A stretch of DNA of 64,000 nucleotides. Origin: Lyngbya confervoides BDU141951 (GTDB lineage Bacteria > Cyanobacteriota > Cyanobacteriia > Thermosynechococcales > Thermosynechococcaceae). The DNA lies in assembly GCF_000817775.3 (NCBI RefSeq), contig NZ_JTHE03000079.1, positions 151,805 to 215,804 of the forward strand, written 5' to 3'. Within the stretch, counting starts at the first letter, position 1. The number at the start of each line of letters is the position of its first letter. Below are positions 9,145-18,097 of this stretch, one piece after another. A program made the position numbers and the translations under genes. A model generated the notes under the pieces. The model did not search any database and was not told the DNA's origin. It worked only from the letters and a program-made list of their open reading frames with translations.

Positions 9145-10766
9145 GAGATTTTCGTGACGATTAACTCAAGGGTGTGGCCAATTTTTTGCAATTCATCGCA
9201 GAATTTAACGAGGCGCAGATCCACGCTGGAAAAGCGCATGAGTGCCACTCGGCGGTAAATCCAAAAGCAGTGACGAATTCTGCTGGGATTCTGGATCTCT
9301 AAGGCTTGGTCTAGGTTCTGCTCCGCCTGTTGCAGCTGGAGGAGATCGGCCTCAGAGTCCTGTTGGCAGAGGGTGGCAATCTTTTCCTTAATATCGGTCC
9401 AGGACCACTCCAATTCCTCTGTATCACGGTTTAGATTGGTTTCAATACGGCGCAGGATGGAGTCAAGGGTTTGCCAACCGTCGTGGGTTTGAATCAGGTG
9501 ATTGAGCTGTTGGTTGAGATTTTCGAGGGACTGTATGCCTGCTTGCAGGGGCTGCAAGCTACTGGGATTGCCAGCGATGAGCATCAGCAGGTCCTGGTGG
9601 AGTTGATTTAATGTTTGAGCGAGACTGGCTAATCTTAATGCCTTGGCGGTGGTGGTTAAGGCCATATTTAAGCGAATTGGCTGATCGGCTAAGAGAACGG
9701 TCATGAGATAAATGGTTTTCTTCAACCGTCTTTGGTCCAACTGGGTGATAGCAGCCTGAAGTTCATTACAAGCTTCTTCTAGCTTTGCAAGCCAGGCGCA
9801 ATCGTATCCTGAACAAGCGGGTTGGACAACAATAGCCTGAGCCTCATGGATCACCGCCCGCAGGGCCAATTCATACTCATAAAAGGTGGTGACGGTAATG
9901 TCATCCTCGGGAAAGAGTCGAGCGGACTTAACCAGTTCCCGGTAATATTGAATTTCAACTTGGTGGAGCAGATCGTGCAATTGTTTGTAGAATCTCAGCC
10001 ACATAATTTGTGCGCAAATGGCGCTAAATTCTGACTGAAATAGCGTTACCCTACTATTGACATCAGGAATCGACAGCAGCCCCACTAAAACATCTAGTCC
10101 TTCCTGGACATCTTGCCGCAAGGAATCGGGAAAGGCAGTAAGGGGGTCTTTAATCAGGAGGATGGGTAAGTGAGAGGCGATGGCGGCCTGCGGTTCTGGG
10201 GATTCTATCTCAGGAGCCAAAATATCGCGGGGTTTTTCTAGGGTACAGCTCTGGACCTGGATTTCCAGGCAGCCTGCTTCATGGGCACTGGGAATCGATC
10301 GGCCTGCCCCTAAGGCTCGGTAAAAACCATTGGCGTAGGCGATCGCCGCTGCATCGGCAATGGTAGAGTTGGCACCAATGACGTAATTTACATGCCCCTG
10401 GATCGCCTCTGCCTGGGCCTTAGAATAGCAAGCATTCAGAAGCACGCATTCCAATGTATCTGCAACCTGCTTAAACAATCCTGCAAGAATCTCTCCGGAC
10501 AGGAGAACGCTCTGGCCTTGCTGGTTTTCAATAACCAATCCGGCTTGACCCGCACCATGACCACAAAAATGCACAATGCGTGGCTTCAGTTCAAGAATTG
10601 CCCGTTCCAGATCCTCCCAGCGCACTGCGTCTCTGCGTTCGCACTTAAAATCGTCTCGGTATTTTGATTTTTTGAGTTCTTCCTCCTGAATGTTGCGCAG
10701 TTCTCGATTGAGCTTTAAAGCAGCGGTATCATCAGGATTGGCCGCAAGAAACAAAATTGTTTTCAT
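9141..10766 (-). CDS. CHAT-domain (caspase-like) protease with helical C-terminal region
   Basis: A 541-residue protein. Residues 1-170 are a CHAT domain of the caspase/separase clan, with the catalytic His70 in VHFCGHG and the nucleophile Cys113 in LLNACYS, so it should be an active peptidase. Residues 200-541 are almost wholly helical with many Leu/Gln heptads and no recognisable enzyme motif, a likely interaction or sensing region. It overlaps the downstream nSTAND gene by four bases and follows the YqhA-like gene by 185 bases on the same strand. CHAT proteases paired with STAND ATPases are known in conflict and programmed-death systems; the substrate here is unknown. Confidence 0.8.
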   Translation of the reverse strand: MKTILFLAANPDDTAALKLNRELRNIQEEELKKSKYRDDFKCERRDAVRWEDLERAILELKPRIVHFCGHGAGQAGLVIENQQGQSVLLSGEILAGLFKQVADTLECVLLNACYSKAQAEAIQGHVNYVIGANSTIADAAAIAYANGFYRALGAGRSIPSAHEAGCLEIQVQSCTLEKPRDILAPEIESPEPQAAIASHLPILLIKDPLTAFPDSLRQDVQEGLDVLVGLLSIPDVNSRVTLFQSEFSAICAQIMWLRFYKQLHDLLHQVEIQYYRELVKSARLFPEDDITVTTFYEYELALRAVIHEAQAIVVQPACSGYDCAWLAKLEEACNELQAAITQLDQRRLKKTIYLMTVLLADQPIRLNMALTTTAKALRLASLAQTLNQLHQDLLMLIAGNPSSLQPLQAGIQSLENLNQQLNHLIQTHDGWQTLDSILRRIETNLNRDTEELEWSWTDIKEKIATLCQQDSEADLLQLQQAEQNLDQALEIQNPSRIRHCFWIYRRVALMRFSSVDLRLVKFCDELQKIGHTLELIVTKIS

Positions 10767-10951
10767 AAATTCACCTGGACCTCAAGATCCTGCACCGGTG
10801 CATCGATTGAGGAGGGCGGATCAATCATCAATATCCATGATTGACTAGGGAACGGGGAGACTCACTGGGAAAGGGCAGGACTGACGACGAAAAGGGGAAT
10901 AAATTTAAAATAAGGCGATCGCCCCGAAATTCCACAGCATTGCATACAAAC

Positions 10952-11509
10952 TTAAAAAATGTCAGACCGATGGCTTTCCTGGGGGTCCCCGGTCTTCACT
11001 TTTTTATACTGTGACTGGAGTAAAAAGCTACTCAATGCAATCAGCAAAATTGCTCCGGCAATGTAAATTAACTCAATCGCGCTCGTCACATTCAGCCCCA
11101 ACATCTTTTTGAACAGGTTTACAATCAACGCCACCACAATCACCTGCACCAGCTTGGTTTTGAGCTCCTCCAGCGATTGACTGAGCAAAATATTGATATC
11201 CTGTTCAAACCGAATATCAATTTTGGAAATGAATAGCTCATAGATCCCAAAGCTGAAAATGAGCAGAACAATTCCAATCAGGTAGTAATCGATGCCCCCA
11301 ATCACATAGGAAACAATTTTGTTGGTGACTCCCCCTTCCGGATCTTGAAGATCAAACTCCAGCACCAGCCCGGCCCAAATCTCCAGTGTGCCGATCACAA
11401 AAAATCGCACTGCACTAAACAATCCAAAAATCGTCGGCAGCAACACAAAGAACCGGAAGTTCCAGATGGTCGTTTCAAAGACTCTTTCGACTTTGCGCTG
11501 AAAGCTCAT
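10952..11509 (-). CDS. YqhA family (UPF0114) membrane protein
   Basis: A 185-residue integral membrane protein with four hydrophobic segments (about residues 18-40, 65-95, 118-135 and 143-163). The pattern resembles the YqhA/UPF0114 family: an N-terminal basic stretch, an extended inner loop with FEQDINILLSQSLEELKTK, and a short charged tail. Family function is unestablished; a small transporter or channel is possible. It is the first gene of a leftward row with the CHAT and nSTAND genes, at a 185-base gap, so it may be part of that unit or a separate transcript. The membrane position would suit an effector or sensor, but that is speculation. Confidence 0.7.
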   Translation of the reverse strand: MSFQRKVERVFETTIWNFRFFVLLPTIFGLFSAVRFFVIGTLEIWAGLVLEFDLQDPEGGVTNKIVSYVIGGIDYYLIGIVLLIFSFGIYELFISKIDIRFEQDINILLSQSLEELKTKLVQVIVVALIVNLFKKMLGLNVTSAIELIYIAGAILLIALSSFLLQSQYKKVKTGDPQESHRSDIF

Positions 11510-11914
11510 GGCATCTCTCTGTCAACTAAATCGGTCTGGCCATTGCGGCGAAGGCATCCCTGCCTCACTTTTCACCCCCTTGAACCTCTTCAGTGTCTCA
11601 CGTGATTGTGCCCCACCGACTTGCGGCCCCGCTGGGGAGGAGGCGATCGCAGATCTGAGGCTAATCTGCGGGAAGAGTCACCGGCCTGGAGATCCAAGGC
11701 TCTGTCCATTGCCACCACCTCGGCGGTCCAATCAAACCGGTGTTCGTAGCGATTCGCGAATCTCCATAGATCCTCCTAGTTCTGCGCGCAGCGATGAAGG
11801 GTGCATCTCCAGAGGGCTGTATGTTCAGGATAGATGAGGCATCTCGTCAATTGGAGCAAGAAGTCGTTAATATCAGAGCAACGTAGCGATTTACCGCCCT
11901 AGAAGGAGGTTGAG
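11510..11914. other. Divergent intergenic region (YqhA-like / macro domain)
   Basis: About 400 bases with no credible gene. It must hold the promoters of the leftward YqhA-CHAT-nSTAND row and the rightward macro-domain gene. A strong Shine-Dalgarno (AGAAGGAGG) sits just before the latter. No clear -35/-10 pair or operator repeat was found. Confidence 0.4.
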
Positions 11915-12454
11915 ATGGATCGACTGCAAGTGATCACCGCCGACATCACGCAACTTCACGTGGATGTGATTGTGAATGCGGCCAACGAGCGGATGTTGGG
12001 CGGCGGTGGTGTGGATGGGGCCATCCATGCGGCGGCAGGTGCGGCGCTGGTGGCGGCCTGCCGCGCGGTCCCGGAGGTGCGTCCGGGGGTTCGCTGCCCC
12101 ACGGGAGAGGCTCGCATCACCCCAGCGTTTCAGCTTCCGGCTCGGTTTGTGGTGCATACGGTGGGGCCAGTTTGGCAAGGGGGGCAGTGCGGTGAACCCG
12201 ATCTTTTGGCGGCCTGCTATCGCGCCTCCATCCAGATGGCGATCGCCCATAATGCTCGTTCCATTGCCTTTCCAGCAATCAGCACCGGTGTTTACGGTTA
12301 CCCGCTACCTGCGGCCAGTCAAACTGCGGTGCGCGAGTGCGCGCAGGGACTGCAACGCCATTCCTCCCTGGAGAAAATTTTGCTGGTTGCTCGCCGCCAA
12401 TCCCAGGCAGATCAGATCCAGCAGAGTCTTATGGACTGGTTTTCAGGTGCTTAG
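11915..12454 (+). CDS. Macro-domain hydrolase (O-acetyl-ADP-ribose deacetylase type)
   Basis: A stand-alone macro domain of 179 residues, binding ADP-ribose. The conserved ITADIT and VNAANERMLGGGGVDGAIHAAAG segment near residues 19-47 forms the ligand pocket, and FPAISTGVYGYP near 120-132 is the second signature. The pattern is closest to the YmdB-type deacetylases that remove acetyl or ADP-ribosyl groups. The start is fixed by AGGAGG eight bases upstream. Its 3' end overlaps the convergent dienelactone hydrolase gene by 26 bases. It is divergent from a CHAT/STAND row; macro domains occur in conflict systems, but a housekeeping role in ADP-ribose turnover is equally likely. Confidence 0.9.
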   Translation: MDRLQVITADITQLHVDVIVNAANERMLGGGGVDGAIHAAAGAALVAACRAVPEVRPGVRCPTGEARITPAFQLPARFVVHTVGPVWQGGQCGEPDLLAACYRASIQMAIAHNARSIAFPAISTGVYGYPLPAASQTAVRECAQGLQRHSSLEKILLVARRQSQADQIQQSLMDWFSGA

Positions 12455-13343
12455 CAAAAAAGGCCAGAGTTTTTTCCCAGGCATCGTTGGCGGCCGCTGG
12501 ATTATAGTTTTTCCCCGAGGGGTTGGCAAAGGCATGATCGGCCGCGTCGTAGAGATAAATCTCCGCGGGTTTATCGAGCGTGTTTAAGGTTTGCTCAAAG
12601 GCGTTGACCTCAGCCACTGGAATGCCCGCATCCTGACCGCCAAAAAATCCGGCAATCGGCATTGTTAAGGGCTTTAAGATCTGCGGATCCGTTTCCAGGC
12701 GCCCGTAGTAAATCACCAGAGCATCTAGCTGATCAGGCAACAGCAGCCCCGTCTGTAACGACCAGGCCCCACCAAAACACCAGCCAATGGATCCAACCTG
12801 GGGGGACTGTTTGTCCTTGACCAAATAGTCATAGGCCTGCCGCAGGTTCTCCTGGGCAGGCTGCGGCTGGCCCATCACGCGTTGCATCAGCTGACGGGCT
12901 TGATCGGGATCCTGGGCCACCTGACCGTCGTACAAATCCACGGCAAGAACGCTGTAGCCTTCCCCGGCTAGGCGCTCAGTGACGGCCTTGATGTTGTCAT
13001 TCAGGCCCCACCATTCATGGATGGCAATGATTCCCGGCAAGGGGCGATCGGCCTGGACGGGCTGGGCAAAGAAGCCTTCCACCGGCTGGCCATTGACCGT
13101 TGCATACTTCACCCTTTGGGAGGTAACGGGCTGGGCCGGGGACTGACGGGCCATTTCGGTGGCTTCGGGTTTGTCGGTTCCATGGATCTCACTCATGCGG
13201 TCTGTAAAGCTTTCTCCAGCCTCAACGGAAGCTTCGGGGCGGGCGCAGGCCGTCAGACTCAGGCCCCACAGACCCAGCAGCAAGATACGCCAGAGTTGAA
13301 TTCCCTGTGCATTGCGCCAGGGGCGATCGCCGGCCACCATCAT
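12429..13343 (-). CDS. Dienelactone hydrolase family lipoprotein
   Basis: A 304-residue alpha/beta hydrolase. The N-terminus has a hydrophobic segment ending in LSLTAC, a lipobox, so it is probably a membrane-anchored periplasmic lipoprotein. The catalytic triad of dienelactone hydrolases is visible: Cys in GWCFGGAW, Asp in GGQDAGI and His in DAADHAFA. HEWWGLN is the family oxyanion-region signature. A good Shine-Dalgarno (GGAGG) precedes two tandem ATG codons. Cyanobacteria often carry such secreted hydrolases with unknown ester substrates. Its stop lies inside the end of the convergent macro-domain gene. Confidence 0.85.
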   Translation of the reverse strand: MMVAGDRPWRNAQGIQLWRILLLGLWGLSLTACARPEASVEAGESFTDRMSEIHGTDKPEATEMARQSPAQPVTSQRVKYATVNGQPVEGFFAQPVQADRPLPGIIAIHEWWGLNDNIKAVTERLAGEGYSVLAVDLYDGQVAQDPDQARQLMQRVMGQPQPAQENLRQAYDYLVKDKQSPQVGSIGWCFGGAWSLQTGLLLPDQLDALVIYYGRLETDPQILKPLTMPIAGFFGGQDAGIPVAEVNAFEQTLNTLDKPAEIYLYDAADHAFANPSGKNYNPAAANDAWEKTLAFFAKHLKTSP

Positions 13344-13466
13344 CGATTTCCTCCAGAATTACGGGTGAGGTTCCTACGCTATCACTGGTTTGACTGACTG
13401 CGATCACTGCCGGAGCGCCGAACTTCCAGGATTCTAATCCCAAGAGAAGATCGAGAACCAGGGGCT

Positions 13467-14528
13467 ATGTTACTACAGCATCGATTTCAGATCCATCGAC
13501 TTCTGTATCAGGGCGGCTTCGGAACCACGTTTCTTGCCGTTGATACCCATACTCCTTCACGGCGGCTGTGCGTGGTTAAGCAGTTCTGTCCAGCCCTGCC
13601 CAACCAGCCATCGTTTCAGATTGCCCTACGCAAGTTCCAGGAGGAAGCGGCGGTGCTAGAGCGACTCGATCATCCTCAAATTCCCCGCCTCTATGGATAT
13701 TTTGAGCATCAAGGGCAGTTTTACCTGAGTCAGCAATGGATCGAGGGACAAACGCTGGGATCGTGCCTTGCTCAGGGTCCCATGCCCGAGATAGAGGTAA
13801 TTCGCATTCTAAGCCAGCTTTTACCCGTATTTGAATATCTCCACGCCCATCAGGTGATCCACCGCGATGTTAAGCCCGATAACATCATCCTGCGCGATGG
13901 AGATCGCTGTCCGGTCCTGATTGACTTTGGATCGGTTAAACAGCATGGCCAGGCAGCGGTGCACCCCTCCCAGGGCGTTGCCTGTTCGGTGGTCATCGGC
14001 ACCGAGGGCTTTGTCTCCCCAGAACAGGTGGCTCAGCGGGTTTCCTATGCCAGCGATCTGTACAGTCTGGGCATCACCGCCATTTGTATGTTGACGGGTA
14101 AAATGCCCCACGAAATTCCCCTGCATCCGCAGACGGGCCAGTTTTTGTGGACCTCGCTGGTGCCTGGGGTCAGCCTGGCCCTGCAGGCCTTGCTCAACAA
14201 GGCAATCGCCTTTGACCCCTGCGATCGCTATGGTTCTGCCACCCAGATGCTGGCGGCCCTGCGCGCAATAGCTTCTCAGCCACCGCCAATCACCGTGCTT
14301 GAACCAAACGGTGTCAAGTCGGGGCACCCAGGTCAGGCGGTCCGGATCGCCCCCGCGGCTGCGCGTCGACTCAGGTCGCCGTCCCTGCCCCTGAGCGTGG
14401 CAGGACTCGCCATGGTTCTTTCAGGTCTCTTTTCCTTTCAGATAGGGGTGACCGTGACAGCCCACCGTTCCGATCCAGCACCGAGCGAAATCACGGCCCT
14501 CGAGGCGGCCCTGCAGCCGGACAATTAA
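13467..14528 (+). CDS. Serine/threonine protein kinase with C-terminal TM segment
   Basis: A Hanks-type kinase of 353 residues. The glycine loop is YQGGFGTTF, the ATP-binding Lys lies in CVVKQF, the catalytic loop is HRDVKPDN and the metal-binding motif is DFGSV. The kinase domain covers about residues 5-265. A proline-rich linker leads to one hydrophobic segment near 310-330, so the kinase is cytosolic and tethered to the membrane with a short outer tail. No PASTA or repeat sensor domain is fused. Substrates are unknown. Confidence 0.88.
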   Translation: MLLQHRFQIHRLLYQGGFGTTFLAVDTHTPSRRLCVVKQFCPALPNQPSFQIALRKFQEEAAVLERLDHPQIPRLYGYFEHQGQFYLSQQWIEGQTLGSCLAQGPMPEIEVIRILSQLLPVFEYLHAHQVIHRDVKPDNIILRDGDRCPVLIDFGSVKQHGQAAVHPSQGVACSVVIGTEGFVSPEQVAQRVSYASDLYSLGITAICMLTGKMPHEIPLHPQTGQFLWTSLVPGVSLALQALLNKAIAFDPCDRYGSATQMLAALRAIASQPPPITVLEPNGVKSGHPGQAVRIAPAAARRLRSPSLPLSVAGLAMVLSGLFSFQIGVTVTAHRSDPAPSEITALEAALQPDN

Positions 14529-14556
14529 CTCCAGGGGGCAGGCACGAAACTCTTGC

Positions 14557-14584
14557 TTGACAGTATTGCCAGAGAGACTATATT
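14557..14584 (+). promoter_or_regulatory. Sigma-70-type promoter before the 235-residue gene
   Basis: TTGACA at 14557-14562 and TATATT at 14579-14584 are separated by 16 bases, close to the housekeeping consensus. Transcription would start near 14592, leaving a leader of about 55 bases before the ATG at 14647. This is the best-looking promoter in the window by eye and indicates that the gene is not dependent on read-through from the kinase. Confidence 0.6.
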
Positions 14585-14646
14585 GGACTCCAGGTTAAAG
14601 TTTTGTAACTAACCTGAACAAGAATTACTGTGCGAGGGGATAACCC

Positions 14647-15354
14647 ATGGACCTGCAACGAGAATTTTTTCCCCGGGTACGAAAAACTGTGATGCCGCGT
14701 CCCTACTTTGCGGAGGAGACGGACGTTCTGGGGCAAAGTGGGTCGGCTTGGGCCGTCGATGCGGCAATTTATGGCCCAAATTGGACCCTAGATCGCGATC
14801 AGGGATTGATTGAGATTTACGGCGCAGGGGCGGCAATTAGTTTCTATCATCTGCTGCCGCGCAAAAATAAGTACGAAAAGGAGGGCCTGTACTTGCGGCT
14901 GCGGCTGGCCTATCGCACCACCGAGAACGCCAACGTGAATATTCGTACTTTCTCGGGCAATCATGTCACCCTTCCTAACAGCGTGGCCGGTCACATGTAC
15001 GACGATCCTGAAAACTACTGGTGGGTGACCGACGATCTGACCCTGAATATTAATTCCATCTACACCGGCGAAAAACTCTGGCTGCAGCGGGTGGACTGGG
15101 AATGGACCAGTCAGGAAGTCGTTTATGCCGACGAAGTTCCCGATCAAGAGGCCTACCTGGAGCGATCGCCGGATGAGGTGTCTCAGCTTTACGGTGCCTC
15201 CGCCATTACCGAAGATTCAGTGAAGCAATTTTTGGTGCAAAAAATTCAGTCGGATGAAGCCTTTGCCAAGCGCTGCCTAGCCCTACTCACTCAAGAGCAG
15301 CTGCTGCAAAAGGACCTAACGGAAATTTTTCAGTACAGCCGTTCTGAAGGTTAG
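14647..15354 (+). CDS. Protein of unknown function, beta-rich with helical tail
   Basis: A 235-residue soluble protein that I do not recognise. Residues 30-150 are rich in aromatic residues and alternating beta-like stretches (LIEIYGAGAAISFYHLL, YWWVTDDLTLNIN, LWLQRVDWEW), consistent with a beta-sandwich or carbohydrate-binding type fold. Residues 180-230 look helical and charged. There is no signal peptide or TM segment. It has its own strong promoter and a weak GAGGGG site before the ATG. A lone, well-expressed cytosolic gene of unknown role is all that can be said. Confidence 0.7.
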   Translation: MDLQREFFPRVRKTVMPRPYFAEETDVLGQSGSAWAVDAAIYGPNWTLDRDQGLIEIYGAGAAISFYHLLPRKNKYEKEGLYLRLRLAYRTTENANVNIRTFSGNHVTLPNSVAGHMYDDPENYWWVTDDLTLNINSIYTGEKLWLQRVDWEWTSQEVVYADEVPDQEAYLERSPDEVSQLYGASAITEDSVKQFLVQKIQSDEAFAKRCLALLTQEQLLQKDLTEIFQYSRSEG

Positions 15355-15398
15355 CGAGGAGAGGCGGACCACTGTCGAGGAGTGAACAGACTGGGGCC

Positions 15399-15620
15399 TC
15401 AGGACAATGGCGAAATTTGATCGGAAGCAGGGGCATTTTCCAGCCAGTCAAACATAGTGTTCAGTTGCGTCAGCGTCACCAGGCCGTACTGCCACAGGAT
15501 GATGGGGAGATGGTTCAACAGGAGGGCCTGCTGTTTTTGGGCCAGTTCAACCACTTCCGTCGACAGTCCCAGGTCTGCATGCAGAAACTCGATGAAGGGA
15601 TGAAAGTCGGAGGAGTTCAT
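15399..15620 (-). CDS. DUF2949 family small protein
   Basis: A 73-residue acidic protein. The pattern FIEFLHADLGLS followed by LPIILWQYGLVTLTQL and FDWLE is the conserved core of the cyanobacterial DUF2949 family. No function is established for this family; it is soluble and all-helical in appearance. It is convergent with the upstream unknown gene and has no operon partner. Confidence 0.75.
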   Translation of the reverse strand: MNSSDFHPFIEFLHADLGLSTEVVELAQKQQALLLNHLPIILWQYGLVTLTQLNTMFDWLENAPASDQISPLS

Positions 15621-15825
15621 GGGTCGCAGCGGGATTTGAGTGAATTGCGATTATTCTGGCAGCTGGGGGTGGAAGGGGGTGTGATATTCCTCACTGGGGG
15701 CAGATGTGTGAGCGTAGAGGTGATTTAAACAGCAGGGCTGGCGCGGGAACATCTCCTAGACTGGTGCTTGTGTCCCTGTGGTCCCTGATGAAACAGCAAT
15801 CTGGGGTGTTGCCCGGATCGAATGG

Positions 15826-17583
15826 ATGAACCGATCTCAACTGATGTGGCTGCTATCATCCCTGTTGCTTCTGGGTTCCCGGTCAACTCAGCCCCTGACG
15901 CCTGCCATGCCTGTGCTCCAACTCCTCACAGATCCCTTTCTCCAGCTTCCCACCTCAAATTCAGTGCGAGTGGTTTGGTTTACAGAGTTTGAGGGAACGC
16001 AGCATCTGGTCCAGTACGGTGATCAACTGCACCATCAGGTGCGGGCCACCACTCAGATGCTCAGCAAAGTTCGCGAAGATCAGCGATCGCAGGTGGGTGG
16101 GCCGAAGATCAACAGCCAGGGAGATCCCCCACCGGTCAAACGTCAGATCTGGCGACATGAAGCCGTTGTTCCCGCTCCGCCGGATATCCGCGTTCCCTAT
16201 CGGGTGGTGAGCCAGGCTGCAACCGGTCAAGTGGTCAGCGATCGCTTTACCCTCTCCGCCCTGCCCACACCGGGATCTCCACAAAAAATCCTGCTCACCT
16301 CCGACCATCAGCTCAAGCCCATGACTCCGGCCAACCTGCAAAAGGTCGTTGAAACCGTGGGCCAGGTAGATGCCGTTTTCTTTGCGGGAGATTTGGTCAA
16401 TATTCCTGATCGCGCTTCGGAATGGTTTGACGATCGCCGCGGGAATGCTTTTTTTCCCACCCTTCAGGGACGGGCTCACTTTAAGTTAGGGTCGACCCTA
16501 TATCGTGGCGGGGCGATTATTCAATCTGCACCTCTGTTTCCTGCCATTGGCAATCACGAAGTGATGGGACGCTTTTCGAAAACTCTCTCCCTCGCAGATC
16601 AGTTCAACGATGCCGTGCCTCGCGCCGTGGCTGAGAAACGCTACCATCAGAACGTCGGGGGTTCCTCTCCAGGGCAGGGGGTGCCCCCACAGGCCTGGAT
16701 TCAGGATCATTCCTTTAATGTTGATACCTATCGGGAACTGTTTAGTCTCCCCACTGAATCACCGGGCCAGGAACGCTACTATGCCCTCACCTTTGGCGAT
16801 ATCCGCTTAATTTCTTTATATATCACCCACATCTGGCGACCACCGGGCCTCGGGCCCCAGACCAAGGGGCGCTACCGGGAGCGGGAAAGCGACCTAGCCC
16901 ATCCAAACCGATGGGGACATGGCCAGCATATTTTTGAGGCGATCGCGCCGGGCAGTCCCCAGTCGGAATGGCTCCAACAGCAATTACAGCATCCTGCGTT
17001 TCGGCGGGCTAAATACCGGGTGGTGATGTTCCACCACCCGCCCCATACCCTGGGAGACAATGGCGTCCCTCCCTACACCGATCCGGTGCCTACCGTGAAG
17101 CGTGACCCCGACGGGACGGTAAAATCGGTGCGATATCAATACCCACCCGAAGCCGACAACCTGCAGCATCATCTGCTGCCCCTACTAGAGGAGGCCGGGG
17201 TGGATCTAGTCTTCTATGGGCATACCCATCTGTGGAACCGCTTTATCAGCCCCAAGGGGATGCATTTTTTAGAAACCTCCAATGTCGGCAACACCTATGG
17301 AGCCTACACCGCTACCAATGGCCAGAGGCGCCAGATTCCGCCAGAGTTTGAGGGGCACTATGCTGCCGTTGGAGACCCCAACGGCTTAGCACCCGTCGTT
17401 CCCACCCTTCGCCCACCGGTGGACGCCCACGGACAGGTACAACCCTACATCGCTAGCAACGACATTACCGTATTCAGTATTTTGGAAACCCAGACCGGAG
17501 CCATCAGTAGCTATCAATTTGATACCCGCCTGCCCGATTCCCCAGTGATCAAGTTCGATGAGTTCTATCTGGGGCGCCATTAG
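15826..17583 (+). CDS. Secreted metallophosphoesterase
   Basis: A calcineurin-type phosphoesterase of about 585 residues. It starts with a short basic stretch and a hydrophobic segment (LMWLLSSLLLLGS), a probable signal peptide. A fibronectin-like N-terminal part (about 30-140) precedes the catalytic domain. Metal-binding motifs appear in order: DHQ in place of the first DxH, FFAGDLVN (GDxx), IGNHEV (GNHE), MFHHPPH and GHTHLW. The layout resembles purple acid phosphatase-type enzymes of the periplasm. The ATG at 15826 places the signal peptide at the start; a GTG at 15778 is also in frame. It could scavenge phosphate from organic esters, but the substrate is not known. Confidence 0.82.
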   Translation: MNRSQLMWLLSSLLLLGSRSTQPLTPAMPVLQLLTDPFLQLPTSNSVRVVWFTEFEGTQHLVQYGDQLHHQVRATTQMLSKVREDQRSQVGGPKINSQGDPPPVKRQIWRHEAVVPAPPDIRVPYRVVSQAATGQVVSDRFTLSALPTPGSPQKILLTSDHQLKPMTPANLQKVVETVGQVDAVFFAGDLVNIPDRASEWFDDRRGNAFFPTLQGRAHFKLGSTLYRGGAIIQSAPLFPAIGNHEVMGRFSKTLSLADQFNDAVPRAVAEKRYHQNVGGSSPGQGVPPQAWIQDHSFNVDTYRELFSLPTESPGQERYYALTFGDIRLISLYITHIWRPPGLGPQTKGRYRERESDLAHPNRWGHGQHIFEAIAPGSPQSEWLQQQLQHPAFRRAKYRVVMFHHPPHTLGDNGVPPYTDPVPTVKRDPDGTVKSVRYQYPPEADNLQHHLLPLLEEAGVDLVFYGHTHLWNRFISPKGMHFLETSNVGNTYGAYTATNGQRRQIPPEFEGHYAAVGDPNGLAPVVPTLRPPVDAHGQVQPYIASNDITVFSILETQTGAISSYQFDTRLPDSPVIKFDEFYLGRH

Positions 17584-17603
17584 CAGGGGGGTGGGGGACT
17601 CCC

Positions 17604-18005
17604 TTATCCCATGAGGAGCACGGTATCGATACAGTGCACAATGCCGTTTTCCAGCTCAATATCGGCTGCAACGACCGCCGCATTCTTGACTTCAAAGTGA
17701 TCCTGGGACTGCACCGAGAGGGGAGATCCCTCCACGGAAATTAACGTCATGCGCTCTTGAAACCGAGATTCGCGCCACAATCCCGGCACCACGTGATAGG
17801 TCAAGATGCGGCTGAGCTGAGGGATATTTTGCAGCAGGGTTTCAACGGTGCCAGGCGGCAGTTTTTCAAAGGCACTATCGAGGGGGGCAAAAACGGTGAA
17901 GGGGCCGGGGCTCTTCAAGGTGTCCACCAGTCCAGCGGCCTTCACAGCGGCCACGAGGGTCTTTAAATGGGGATGGGCGATCGCCGCATCAATGATATCG
18001 GGCAT
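17604..18005 (-). CDS. cupS: Fasciclin-domain protein CupS
   Basis: A single fasciclin domain of 133 residues. The H1 motif is FTVFAPLDSAFEKLP and the H2 motif ILTYHVVPG. Located right after ndhF3-ndhD3-cupA, it matches the fourth gene of that operon in Synechocystis (sll1735, cupS), a small subunit of the NDH-1MS CO2-uptake complex. I chose MPDI at 18005, where the domain begins; an upstream in-frame start at 18044 is possible. There is no signal peptide, consistent with a cytosolic or stromal-side subunit. It follows cupA by 92 bases, within which lies a hairpin. Confidence 0.85.
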   Translation of the reverse strand: MPDIIDAAIAHPHLKTLVAAVKAAGLVDTLKSPGPFTVFAPLDSAFEKLPPGTVETLLQNIPQLSRILTYHVVPGLWRESRFQERMTLISVEGSPLSVQSQDHFEVKNAAVVAADIELENGIVHCIDTVLLMG

Positions 18006-18057
18006 GAATAATTGTTCCAGGTATGAATTGAGCGATGAAATCAATCAGGCTCCTCTC

Positions 18058-18085
18058 CTTCCCTGGGGAATTGTTCCACGGGAAG
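18058..18085. terminator. Stem-loop between cupA and cupS
   Basis: CTTCCC pairs with GGGAAG and an inner GGAA pairs with TTCC around TTG, giving a two-part hairpin in the cupA-cupS gap. No T-run follows. It could set the cupA:cupS ratio by partial termination or RNA processing. Confidence 0.3.
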
Positions 18086-18097
18086 CAACAGTGAGCC

